NCBI GenBank assembly: GCA_019310865.1
Contig: JAFDDL010000011.1
Coordinates: 1 to 18,963 of the forward strand
DNA length: 18,963 bases
Direction of reading: 5' to 3'
Source: Deltaproteobacteria bacterium
Lineage (GTDB): Bacteria > Desulfobacterota > Desulfobacteria > Desulfobacterales > JAFDDL01
The translations under genes and the position numbers were made by a program. How positions within the stretch are numbered: position 1 is the first letter of the stretch; the number at the start of each line of letters is the position of its first letter. This document shows, piece by piece, positions 7,969 to 13,551 of the stretch. The notes beneath the pieces are model-generated. The model ran no database searches. It was not told where the DNA came from and saw nothing but the letters and a program-made list of their open reading frames with translations.

Positions 7969-8250
7969 CTATTCACCCTGATCCAGTTTGCTCACAACAA
8001 ATTATTCGTTAACACCTTTCACAAGTCATTTCAAGGTCGCGCACGCAAACCTGCAGGTGATACGGCCCTCGTGTTTGTCGGATTTTTTATTTCAAGGTCG
8101 CGCACACAAACCTGCAGGGCAGCTGCATTTGGAATTTACACCTCTTTGAACCCAATTCAATTGTCACTTGACTTTTCAGCGTTGAAACTCCATTTTAAGC
8201 TATGAAATGACGCAATAATTTCACGACCAACCGCAACCAAAGGAGCCCTC
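7969..8250. promoter_or_regulatory. Divergent nqr / citrate synthase promoter region
   Basis: 282 bases separate nqrA (-) from the citrate synthase gene (+), and both operons must start here. The clearest structure is a 30-bp direct repeat (separate entry). On the + strand TTGACT (8168-8173) is a plausible -35 for the citrate synthase gene, but the -10 17 bases later (CATTTT) is poor. On the - strand TTGAAA inside the first repeat is a plausible nqr -35 with a weak -10 (TAACGA) at 17 bases. AAAGGAG (8240-8246) is the citrate synthase ribosome-binding site. No start site can be fixed from sequence. Confidence 0.5.
8028..8118. repeat. 30-bp direct repeat, two copies, in nqr/citrate synthase spacer
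   Basis: Copies at 8028-8057 and 8089-8118 differ at a single base (CGCACG versus CGCACA). Each contains TTTCAAGGTCGCGCAC and ends in the palindrome CCTGCAGG. Start-to-start distance is 61 bases, about six helical turns, so the copies face the same side of the DNA. That suits a pair of regulator sites acting on one or both divergent operons. A fossil duplication or dispersed repeat is the alternative. Confidence 0.8.
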
Positions 8251-9429
8251 ATGGATAACGTAAAAGACATGCTAAATACCGGTTTGCGCGGTATTACCAT
8301 TGCCAGTACCAAAGTCAGCGATGTACGGGGTGAAGAGGGGAAATTGATATACCGTGGATACCTGGTCCAGGACCTTGCGGCCAATGCCACCTTCGAAGAA
8401 GTTATATACCTGCTGCTGAACGAAAAGCTACCCGACAGCAACGCTATAAAACAATTCAAAGCCCAGCTGGCCGAGGTGCGCAACATACCCGAGACGGTGA
8501 TTACGGCAATGAAGACCATCCCCAAAGACGCCATGCCCATGGACGTGCTCCAGGGGGGCATATCGTTGTTAGCGGCCCACGATCCGGACCTGCGAAACTT
8601 TACCCGCGAGGCCTCCCTGCGCACCGCCCTTCGCCTGATCGCCAAGGTCGCCACCCTGGTGGCCGTATGGCATCGTATCCGAAGCGGCAAAGAGCCTGTG
8701 GCGCCGGATAAAACCCTGGGCCACGCCGCCAATTTTCTATACATGTTGTTTGGGGAAAAACCCGATGCGGACGTGGCCCGATACATGGACGCCTGCCTGG
8801 TGCTGCATGCGGAACATTCTTTCAATGCCTCGACATTTGCAGGGCGTGAAGTCGCCTCAACCCGCGCACACATGTATGCCGCAACCGGCGCCGCGGTGGG
8901 GTCCCTTTCCGGTGAACTGCACGGCAGCGCCAATGTCCGCGTCATGGAGATGCTTCTTGAAATCGGATCCATGGACAATACCGAAGTCTATGTAAATAGG
9001 GTCCTCGAGGAAGGAAAGTTAATCATGGGCCTGGGGCACGCGGTCTACAAAACGGACGATCCGAGAAGTTTCATTCTCTCGCCCATGGCTGAGCAGATGG
9101 GGCAAAAAACCGGTGAGACAAAATGGTTTCAAATAGCCAAACGGCTTGAAGTGCTGGGCAAGGAGGCGTTTAAAAAGAAAAAGGGGCGTGATATCTTCGT
9201 AAATGTCGATTTTTACAGCGCGCCGCTGTATTATGCCATGGGGATTCCGGTTGATCTGTTTTCATCAATTTTCGCCGTGTCGCGTATTGCCGGATGGTGT
9301 ACCCACCTGATCGAAGAGCAATTCGCTGAGGCGGCTCCCAAACCAATGCTCTATCGCCCCGAATCAGATTACATCGGCGATTATTGCGGTCCGGACGAGT
9401 GCACCTTTGTTCCCCAAGATGACAGATAA
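8251..9429 (+). CDS. gltA: Citrate synthase (short bacterial type; 2-methylcitrate synthase possible)
   Basis: This 392-residue enzyme condenses acetyl-CoA with oxaloacetate. The catalytic triad is visible as H224 ('GELHGSAN'), H263 in 'GLGHAVYKTDDPR' (the PROSITE signature block) and D320 ('VNVDFYSAP'). R272 of the signature and the C-terminal 'RIAGWCTHLIEE' supply the usual substrate contacts. Length and motifs fit the dimeric ~380-residue class, which includes bifunctional citrate/methylcitrate synthases, so propionyl-CoA use cannot be excluded. No prp genes are nearby. It starts at ATG 8251 with AAAGGAG at good spacing. perR follows after 51 bases with no evident terminator, so the two may be cotranscribed. 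Confidence 0.93.
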   Translation: MDNVKDMLNTGLRGITIASTKVSDVRGEEGKLIYRGYLVQDLAANATFEEVIYLLLNEKLPDSNAIKQFKAQLAEVRNIPETVITAMKTIPKDAMPMDVLQGGISLLAAHDPDLRNFTREASLRTALRLIAKVATLVAVWHRIRSGKEPVAPDKTLGHAANFLYMLFGEKPDADVARYMDACLVLHAEHSFNASTFAGREVASTRAHMYAATGAAVGSLSGELHGSANVRVMEMLLEIGSMDNTEVYVNRVLEEGKLIMGLGHAVYKTDDPRSFILSPMAEQMGQKTGETKWFQIAKRLEVLGKEAFKKKKGRDIFVNVDFYSAPLYYAMGIPVDLFSSIFAVSRIAGWCTHLIEEQFAEAAPKPMLYRPESDYIGDYCGPDECTFVPQDDR

Positions 9430-9480
9430 ACAATCGGTAAATCAACGACCCGCAACCCATACAATGGATGGCGCAAATCG

Positions 9481-9912
9481 ATGGAAAAAGTCAATCTCAG
9501 GATGACGCGGCAACGTCGGGTCATTTTGGAAGAGCTTCGAAAATTGCAGGCCCATCCAGGCGCAGATGAAGTTTATGAAATCGTCAGAAAGCGGCTTCCC
9601 CGAATCAGCTTAGGCACCGTATATCGAAATCTGGAAGTCTTATCGGAACTCGGAGAAATTCAGAAGCTGGAATTCGGGGGGACGCTCAAGCGATTTGACG
9701 CAGACCCGAGAGAACATTATCACATTCGCTGCAGCCTATGCGACCGCATTGACAATGCGCCCATGTCCACTTTGAAGGATATGGAAGCGCGTATATCATC
9801 AGAAACCGAATATCGGATCATCGGCCATCGCCTGGAGTTTTACGGCCTGTGCCCGGAATGCGCCGATCACATGGTCGCTCCGGGGCTAAAAAAACTCTCC
9901 CCCAACCCCTAA
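9481..9912 (+). CDS. perR: PerR-type peroxide-responsive Fur family repressor
   Basis: This 143-residue Fur-family protein has an N-terminal winged helix ('MTRQRRVILEEL', recognition region 'RISLGTVYRNLEVL') and a metal-binding dimer domain. The regulatory-site ligands match Bacillus PerR: H25 ('HPGADEVY'), D73 ('RFD'), H79 and H81 ('HYH') and D91 ('RID'). The Asp at 91, where Fur has Glu, is the PerR hallmark. Structural zinc is bound by C84/C87 and C124/C127. In the family Fe2+-catalysed histidine oxidation releases DNA on H2O2 exposure. It sits beside the oxygen-defence genes it probably controls. The ribosome-binding site is weak (GGATGG). Its 3' end overlaps the convergent gene by 4 bases. 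Confidence 0.93.
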   Translation: MEKVNLRMTRQRRVILEELRKLQAHPGADEVYEIVRKRLPRISLGTVYRNLEVLSELGEIQKLEFGGTLKRFDADPREHYHIRCSLCDRIDNAPMSTLKDMEARISSETEYRIIGHRLEFYGLCPECADHMVAPGLKKLSPNP

Positions 9913-10268
9913 GCAACCGCCAACTCTTGTTTAAGCCATTTCTTTACAGCCCCTTCGATGGCGTAGACTCCCTTGTTGTAACCGATGGAATCCAGAAACG
10001 ACTCCCGGATACCGTCCGGCAATTCAATCTCCGCCAGTTCAGTGGCCTCTTCAGAATTTCTGCGAATCAGATACACCAAGGGGGTCTCCTCCCAGGTATT
10101 GACCACAAAATAATAGGCTTCATCTTCCTTGCCGCGAATGACGTAATTGCCCCGAGCCCAATTATTACCCCACTCCAGGTAGAGCCGGACGGCTTCCTCC
10201 GGGGTCATCTCCCAATTGATATGGTTCATTAGATCTAGATCGTTACGGATATCCTCGAGTTTCAACAT
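9909..10268 (-). CDS. Conserved DVU0772-like protein of sulfate reducers, unknown function
   Basis: This 119-residue acidic, probably cytoplasmic protein has no signal peptide, membrane helix or cysteine. From memory it resembles the DVU0772 family ('DIRNDLDLMNHINWEMTPEEA', 'LEWGNNWARG' blocks). In Desulfovibrio vulgaris DVU0772 was assigned to the PerR regulon; that recollection should be checked. An excellent ribosome-binding site, TAAGGAGG, precedes ATG 10268. A candidate promoter lies about 110 bases upstream on the same strand. It converges with perR, overlapping it by 4 bases. No biochemical function can be read from the sequence; the neighbourhood argues for a peroxide-stress role. Confidence 0.85.
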   Translation of the reverse strand: MLKLEDIRNDLDLMNHINWEMTPEEAVRLYLEWGNNWARGNYVIRGKEDEAYYFVVNTWEETPLVYLIRRNSEEATELAEIELPDGIRESFLDSIGYNKGVYAIEGAVKKWLKQELAVA

Positions 10269-10383
10269 GCTGCCTCCTTAGGGTTCGCGCATAAAATGTG
10301 AAGTTATTTCCGGAGTCTTCGCTTTCCTGCGCGAGCCCTTAGCACCGTCAGTTTAAATTTCAGTGAACCGACACACCAAATCT

Positions 10384-10411
10384 AACATAATGCATGGGAA
10401 TCCGACGTCAA
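10384..10411 (-). promoter_or_regulatory. Candidate sigma70 promoter for the DVU0772-like gene
   Basis: Reading the - strand, TTGACG (10411-10406) and TATGTT (10389-10384) are separated by 16 bases. That places transcription start about 110 bases before the ATG. The -35 matches 5 of 6 and the -10 keeps the key first TA and final T. Confidence 0.5.
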
Positions 10412-10442
10412 CATGGCAGGTTGAAGAAATTCGGTCACCGAA

Positions 10443-10483
10443 TGTCTCATGAGACACACCTGTCTCAATAAGACAGTGAGACA
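10443..10483. repeat. Cluster of TGTCTCA/TGAGACA inverted repeats (candidate operator)
   Basis: TGTCTCATGAGACA (10443-10456) is a perfect 14-bp palindrome. Five bases later TGTCTCA (10461-10467) pairs with TGAGACA (10477-10483) and encloses a second nested pair, CTGTCT and AGACAG. One further GTCTCA occurs at 10580-10585. Such dense hyphenated palindromes in a divergent spacer look like multiple sites for a dimeric regulator that is not PerR. Confidence 0.65.
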
Positions 10484-10500
10484 AAGCGCGAAAATTAAAT

Positions 10501-10515
10501 TTAACATAATTTTAA
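10501..10515. promoter_or_regulatory. Per-box-like 7-1-7 palindrome
   Basis: TTAACATAATTTTAA matches the classical Per box TTATAATNATTATAA at 11 of 14 informative positions. It sits within a larger imperfect palindrome (AATTAAA at 10493-10499, TTTAATT at 10511-10517). PerR is encoded about 600 bases away. The consensus is that of Bacillus; the sulfate-reducer site may differ. Confidence 0.45.
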
Positions 10516-10677
10516 TTGGTTACATGTGAATATCCGATTCTGACGCAAAAAATGGTCCTCAAATCCAATGGATTGTATCGTCTCACGCCGTCAATCGAAT
10601 CTGCGTGGCAAACCAAATTTCAAAATATTTTCTTATAAATACAAATAGTTATAAAATATATGTGGGTTTTTCCAATC

Positions 10678-10694
10678 TTGGCATGTTATTTGTA
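10678..10694 (+). promoter_or_regulatory. Possible sigma54 (-24/-12) promoter upstream of the defence island
   Basis: TTGGCATGTTATTTGTA resembles TTGGCACG-N4-TTGCA with two mismatches. The -24 GG and the TTG before -12 are present at the right spacing, but the invariant GC at -12 is GT. It lies 78 bases before the GTG of the 77-residue gene. Confidence 0.3.
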
Positions 10695-10771
10695 ATGAAC
10701 TATCGCATGACACCGACACACCCATTTTCAATTGATTCATCACAATCGACTGATCAGGATCGGAATCTTTC

Positions 10772-11005
10772 GTGAGACCCTGTAGCGACAACATCGTTAA
10801 AACCCTGAAGCTGGTTGAAGACATGATCAAGCTGGCGGAGCAAGGGGACTCGGACCATGAAGATACCGGTTGCGGCATCATGTACGGCATTCTTCGCGAC
10901 AGCGCATACAGGATTAAGCAACTCGCGGAAAAAGAACGAGAGATGCATAAAAAAAAGGGATGGTGGGAAAGCGAACCGACGCAAGCGGTTCCAAAAAATA
11001 CTTAA
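10772..11005 (+). CDS. Small conserved-looking helical protein leading the rubrerythrin gene, unknown function
   Basis: This 77-residue protein starts at GTG with only a weak upstream AGGA/GGA, so start and coding status are less certain than for its neighbours. It is mostly charged amphipathic helix ('NIVKTLKLVEDMIKLAEQGD', 'SAYRIKQLAEKEREMHKKKG') with two cysteines (C4, C34), and C34 sits in 'TGCGIMYGILRDSAY'. There is no signal peptide, membrane segment or metal motif. It lies 82 bases upstream of rubrerythrin on the same strand and is probably the first gene of that transcript. I do not recognise the family with confidence. It could be a small regulator or an assembly partner. Confidence 0.65.
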   Translation: MRPCSDNIVKTLKLVEDMIKLAEQGDSDHEDTGCGIMYGILRDSAYRIKQLAEKEREMHKKKGWWESEPTQAVPKNT

Positions 11006-11087
11006 AAACCATAACGATTGTCCATCCGGAAATCGGGAAGATTAGCCATTTATGGAAGGGCACTAACTAACACAGGAGGCAACTAAA

Positions 11088-11663
11088 TTGACAAGCTTGA
11101 AAGGTACCCAGACGGAAAAGAACATTTTAACGGCATTTTGCGGCGAATCCCAGGCAAGAAACAAGTATACCTATTTTGCCAGTCAGGCGAAAAAAGAAGG
11201 GTTTGTCCAGATTTCAGACATTTTTACAGAAACAGCCAACCAGGAAAAAGAGCATGCCAAGCGGCTGTTCAAACTCCTTGAGGGAGGCGAGGCCCAGGTC
11301 ACGGCCGCCTTTCCGGCCGGTGTTATCGGCACCACCCTGGAAAATCTGGCGGGAGCCGCCGCCGGCGAGAACTATGAGCATACCATCATGTACCCGGAAT
11401 TCGCCGTAACTGCGCGCGAAGAAGGACTTGATGCCCCCGCGGCTATTTTCGAAGCCATCGCCGTAGCGGAAAAACAACATGAAAAACGCTACAATGACCT
11501 GGCCGCCAATATCAAGGCCGATCGGGTGTTTAAACGAGATGAACCGACGGTTTGGCGCTGCCGCAATTGCGGATATGTGCACGAAGGAACCGCTGCAATG
11601 GAAAGATGCCCGGCATGCGCGCATGAAAAAGCCCATTTTGAACTTCTGGGAGAAAACTACTAG
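11088..11663 (+). CDS. rbr: Rubrerythrin (diiron peroxidase with C-terminal rubredoxin domain)
   Basis: This 191-residue enzyme reduces H2O2 to water in the cytoplasm. The four-helix domain shows the diiron ligands E20, E53-x2-H56, E94, E97 and E128-x2-H131, the classical arrangement including the extra Glu at 97. The C-terminal rubredoxin-like [Fe(SCys)4] site is C158-x2-C161 and C174-x2-C177. Translation most likely starts at TTG 11088, correctly spaced from ACAGGAGG and giving the family's '[10 protein letters not shown]' start. No ATG is available nearby. It is followed by a hairpin and then desulfoferrodoxin. The rubredoxins and flavodoxin downstream are plausible electron donors. Confidence 0.95.
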   Translation: MTSLKGTQTEKNILTAFCGESQARNKYTYFASQAKKEGFVQISDIFTETANQEKEHAKRLFKLLEGGEAQVTAAFPAGVIGTTLENLAGAAAGENYEHTIMYPEFAVTAREEGLDAPAAIFEAIAVAEKQHEKRYNDLAANIKADRVFKRDEPTVWRCRNCGYVHEGTAAMERCPACAHEKAHFELLGENY

Positions 11664-11682
11664 CCCGGGAAAAGTCCCGGCT
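11662..11682 (+). terminator. Hairpin between rubrerythrin and desulfoferrodoxin (partial terminator or processing site)
   Basis: AGCC(C)GGGA and TCCCGGCT can pair around an AAAG loop with one bulged C, overlapping the rubrerythrin stop codon and followed by GATTTT. The T tract is short, so read-through into dfx is likely. Confidence 0.45.
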
Positions 11683-11731
11683 GATTTTCATGCAAGCAAA
11701 GTCAACCGTTCAATGGACAAAGGAGAAAAAA

Positions 11732-12106
11732 ATGGCCCAGAAATTGGAAATTTACAAATGTGATGCGTGCGGAAATATCGTAGAAGTACTCCATGGCGGC
11801 GGCGGAGAGCTTGTCTGCTGCGGAGACCCCATGAAACCAATGGTGGAAAACACCGTCGATGCCGCAAAGGAAAAACACGTGCCGGTCATCGAAGCAGTTG
11901 AAGGCGGTGTAAAGGTCAGTGTCGGAAGTGTGGCACATCCCATGGAAGAAAAGCATCTCATCGAATGGATCGAAATCATTGCGGACGGCAAAGCCTACCG
12001 CCAGTTTCTGAACCCCGGAGATGCACCGGAGGCAACCTTCCAGGTCGAAGCAAGCGAAATTAGCGCACGTGAATATTGTAATCTTCACGGTTTGTGGAAA
12101 GCCTAA
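11732..12106 (+). CDS. dfx: Desulfoferrodoxin (2Fe superoxide reductase)
   Basis: This 124-residue enzyme reduces superoxide to H2O2 without making O2. Centre I (desulforedoxin-like) is C10-x2-C13 and C29-C30. The catalytic centre II is H49 in 'EKHVPV', H69, H75, C116 and H119 ('CNLHGLW'), with E47 and K48 of the active-site loop present. The frame is open upstream to an ATG at 11690, but ATG 11732 is right: it follows AAAGGAG and gives the usual 'M-x-x-x-x-x-x-Y-K-C' beginning. Its product, peroxide, is the substrate of rubrerythrin encoded just upstream. Confidence 0.96.
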   Translation: MAQKLEIYKCDACGNIVEVLHGGGGELVCCGDPMKPMVENTVDAAKEKHVPVIEAVEGGVKVSVGSVAHPMEEKHLIEWIEIIADGKAYRQFLNPGDAPEATFQVEASEISAREYCNLHGLWKA

Positions 12107-12122
12107 ACGTGGTTTCACTTGA

Positions 12123-12160
12123 TTCGGTTTCGGGGAATACATTTTCGCCCCGAAACCGAA
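12123..12160 (+). terminator. Strong hairpin after dfx
   Basis: TTCGGTTTCGGGG (12123-12135) pairs perfectly with CCCCGAAACCGAA (12148-12160) across a 12-base loop, followed by GATGGGTTTT. This is probably an intrinsic terminator or 3' stabiliser closing the rbr-dfx unit, although the T run is not immediate. Confidence 0.7.
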
Positions 12161-12173
12161 GATGGGTTTTCAC

Positions 12174-12307
12174 CCCCCCCTTGGGGCATAAACGCTAACT
12201 TAACACGCGCAGGGGTGGCATGGACAAACTTGTTTGTCCGTGCTACCCACAACTACCAACGTGAAAATCGCAAATCGTTAAGTTAGCGCATATGCCCCCC
12301 CTTGGGG
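12174..12307. repeat. Palindromic element with inverted and flanking direct repeats (REP/MITE-like)
   Basis: A nested element fills the gap between dfx and the rubredoxin-like gene. The outer inverted arms, 12183-12204 (GGGGCATAAACGCTAACTTA...) and 12277-12298, match at 20 of 22 positions. They enclose a 36-base hairpin (12213-12248). The 13-bp sequence CCCCCCCTTGGGG occurs directly repeated at 12174-12186 and 12295-12307, as a target duplication would. There is no coding capacity inside. The structure fits a non-autonomous mobile element or a REP-type palindrome mobilised by a transposase elsewhere. A structured regulatory RNA is the alternative. Confidence 0.7.
12213..12248 (+). repeat. 17-bp hairpin inside the palindromic element
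   Basis: GGGTGGCATGGACAAAC pairs with GTTTGTCCGTGCTACCC around two central T. The two non-Watson-Crick positions are G-U wobbles on the + strand, which would be A-C mismatches on the other strand. The stem is therefore continuous only in RNA read in the direction of the genes. Confidence 0.75.
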
Positions 12308-12329
12308 TGCACGAACAGGAGTCAACGTC

Positions 12330-12497
12330 ATGACAACATGGAAATGCGAAAAATGCGGATACAAGTTGGAGGCCGAGGCGCCACCGGAACAATGCCCGGT
12401 CTGCCATGCAAATTGCGAATTTATCGACGCATCCTGCTACACCCCTGACTGCGCCAGTGGGGAGCCGGATGGTCAAATCGGAAAGGATTCGGTATAA
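12330..12497 (+). CDS. Small rubredoxin-like electron carrier (Rdl-like)
   Basis: This 55-residue protein begins at ATG 12330 after CAGGAG. It carries a rubredoxin-like iron site, C6-x2-C9-G-Y and C22-x2-C25, but the loop between the two CxxC pairs is only 12 residues, far shorter than in true rubredoxin (29). This is the domain type found at the end of rubrerythrins. Three extra cysteines follow (C29, C36, C41 in 'SCYTPDC'), suggesting a second metal site or disulfide. It resembles the Rdl protein encoded next to rubrerythrin and PerR in Desulfovibrio (recollection). The flavodoxin gene starts two bases after its stop codon begins to be cleared (1-base gap), so translation is probably coupled. 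It probably carries electrons for the diiron enzymes. Confidence 0.85.
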   Translation: MTTWKCEKCGYKLEAEAPPEQCPVCHANCEFIDASCYTPDCASGEPDGQIGKDSV

Positions 12498-12498
12498 C

Positions 12499-12933
12499 AT
12501 GAGCAAGGTTTTGATAGTATATGCGACGCGAACGGGAGAAACCCGGAAAATCAGCGATTTGATTGCCGAAGGCATTCGTTTTTCGGGACTTGACGTCACC
12601 GTAACGAATGCCAATGACATAAAGAAAGATGCCGACCTGTCCGGTTTCGACGCCTATGTGTTTGGTTCTGCAACATATCACGGGGCCATGCTGCCGGCGA
12701 TGAAAAAGCTGCTATTTCTGGCCGAGAAGGCAAATCTCGACGGGAAAATCGGCGGCGCATTTGGCGCATTCGGATGGAGCGGGGAGGCGCCGGATCGCAT
12801 CTTCGATACCATGGGTCATATCTTTAAAATGGAGATGGTCAACGAACCGCTTCGGCTCAAATCAAGCTCCCTGGGCGGCGGTCTTCAGATGGCCCAGGAT
12901 TACGGACGCGAAATTGCGAAAAAATTGAGCTGA
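12499..12933 (+). CDS. Flavodoxin-domain protein, FprA-type
   Basis: This 144-residue single-domain flavodoxin starts at ATG 12499, one base after the rubredoxin-like stop; the frame is open further upstream but that part overlaps the previous gene. The FMN phosphate loop is 'YATRTGETRKI' (about residues 8-18), and the second loop is 'GSATYHGAM'. 'GAFGWSGEAPD' near residue 90-100 is nearly the same as 'GSYGWSGEAVK' in the flavodoxin domain of the FprA gene at 14898, so this is an FprA-like flavodoxin without the diiron domain. A likely one- or two-electron carrier between ferredoxin or NAD(P)H and the rubredoxin and rubrerythrin group. Exact partners are unknown. Confidence 0.9.
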   Translation: MSKVLIVYATRTGETRKISDLIAEGIRFSGLDVTVTNANDIKKDADLSGFDAYVFGSATYHGAMLPAMKKLLFLAEKANLDGKIGGAFGAFGWSGEAPDRIFDTMGHIFKMEMVNEPLRLKSSSLGGGLQMAQDYGREIAKKLS

Positions 12934-12975
12934 GTTTCAGCCCATCATCACCCTTTTACGAAATAAGGAGGCGTT

Positions 12976-13179
12976 ATGACGACAACACCCCAACACTGTC
13001 CCGGGTACACCAATTTTAGAAATCTGAAATCATTTTCATGCGCCTGTCCCAGCTGCGGTGAGGAAAAGGAAATTTTTTCCGATGAATTCGACCGGGAGCA
13101 CCTGTGCGCCGGTTGTGGAAAACCCATCGACTTTACCCAATGCAAATTAACGGGTGAAGCCGGGGGAACTGCCCCTTGA
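12976..13179 (+). CDS. Small Cys-rich zinc-ribbon-like protein, unknown function
   Basis: This 67-residue protein has seven cysteines. The pairs C24-x2-C27-G and C44-x2-C47-G, 16 residues apart, make a zinc-ribbon or rubredoxin-like knuckle pair, with C8, C22 and C56 extra. It has a very good ribosome-binding site, TAAGGAGG. Its TGA overlaps the TTG start of the cytochrome gene, so translational coupling is likely. I do not recognise the family. Iron or zinc binding is inferred from spacing only. Position in the island suggests a redox or cytochrome-related accessory role. Confidence 0.75.
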   Translation: MTTTPQHCPGYTNFRNLKSFSCACPSCGEEKEIFSDEFDREHLCAGCGKPIDFTQCKLTGEAGGTAP

Positions 13180-13538
13180 AATTTAGAGTTGTTGCTTTCG
13201 CCATCAGTATATTGGCCCTGGCCGCTGTGCTCCACGCAAACGATGTCGCAAACAGGGGGGAAAAAGAACTCTCCCTGTGGGGCGGAAAGCGGGGAAATGT
13301 CCCCTTTCCGCACCATCTTCACCAGAATAACCTGGGAGACTGCAACACATGCCATGATCTGTTTCCCCAGGAATCCGGTGTTATCAAAGCTTTAAAAAAA
13401 GACGAAAAACTCAAGCCCAAGCAGGTGATGAACAAACTATGTGTCAAATGCCACCGGGAGCAAGCCAAGGCCGGAAACCCATCCGGGCCGCGCTCTTGCA
13501 ACGCATGCCATATAAAAGACCTGCAACCCCCGGCATAG
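13176..13538 (+). CDS. Periplasmic triheme c-type cytochrome
   Basis: This 120-residue protein has an N-terminal signal peptide (K2, R4, hydrophobic 5-19, likely cleavage after A21 in 'LHA'). It has three CxxCH haem sites: C56-C59-H60, C89-C92-H93 and C108-C111-H112. Additional histidines in 'FPHHLH' (H46, H47, H49) can serve as distal ligands, as in the cytochrome c3/c7 group, where an FxHxxH block precedes the first site. It starts at TTG 13176, which overlaps the previous stop; GGGGGA lies upstream. It is the only visibly exported protein in the island, so it may connect periplasmic electron flow with oxygen defence. Its redox partner is unknown. Confidence 0.88.
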   Translation: MKFRVVAFAISILALAAVLHANDVANRGEKELSLWGGKRGNVPFPHHLHQNNLGDCNTCHDLFPQESGVIKALKKDEKLKPKQVMNKLCVKCHREQAKAGNPSGPRSCNACHIKDLQPPA

Positions 13539-13551
13539 GAATCGATATACC

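Larger units (their letters stand above)
10269..10771. other. 500-base regulatory spacer between DVU0772-like gene and oxygen-defence island
   Basis: This divergent intergenic region has no convincing ORF and becomes AT-rich toward the right. It contains a sigma70-like promoter for the left gene, clustered TGTCTCA/TGAGACA repeats, a Per-box-like palindrome and a -24/-12-like element toward the right gene (separate entries). Another GTCTCA (10580-10585) and two TTATAA palindromes 16 bases apart (10633-10654) also lie here. Confidence 0.7.

Noticed and set aside
8157..8978. 273-codon open frame on the - strand
   Set aside because: It is antisense to citrate synthase, with Ser/Arg/Met-rich low-sense translation and no family resemblance.
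10443..10585. TGTCTCA/TGAGACA copies as a CRISPR array
   Set aside because: The units are 7-14 bases and irregularly spaced, with no constant repeat-spacer period.
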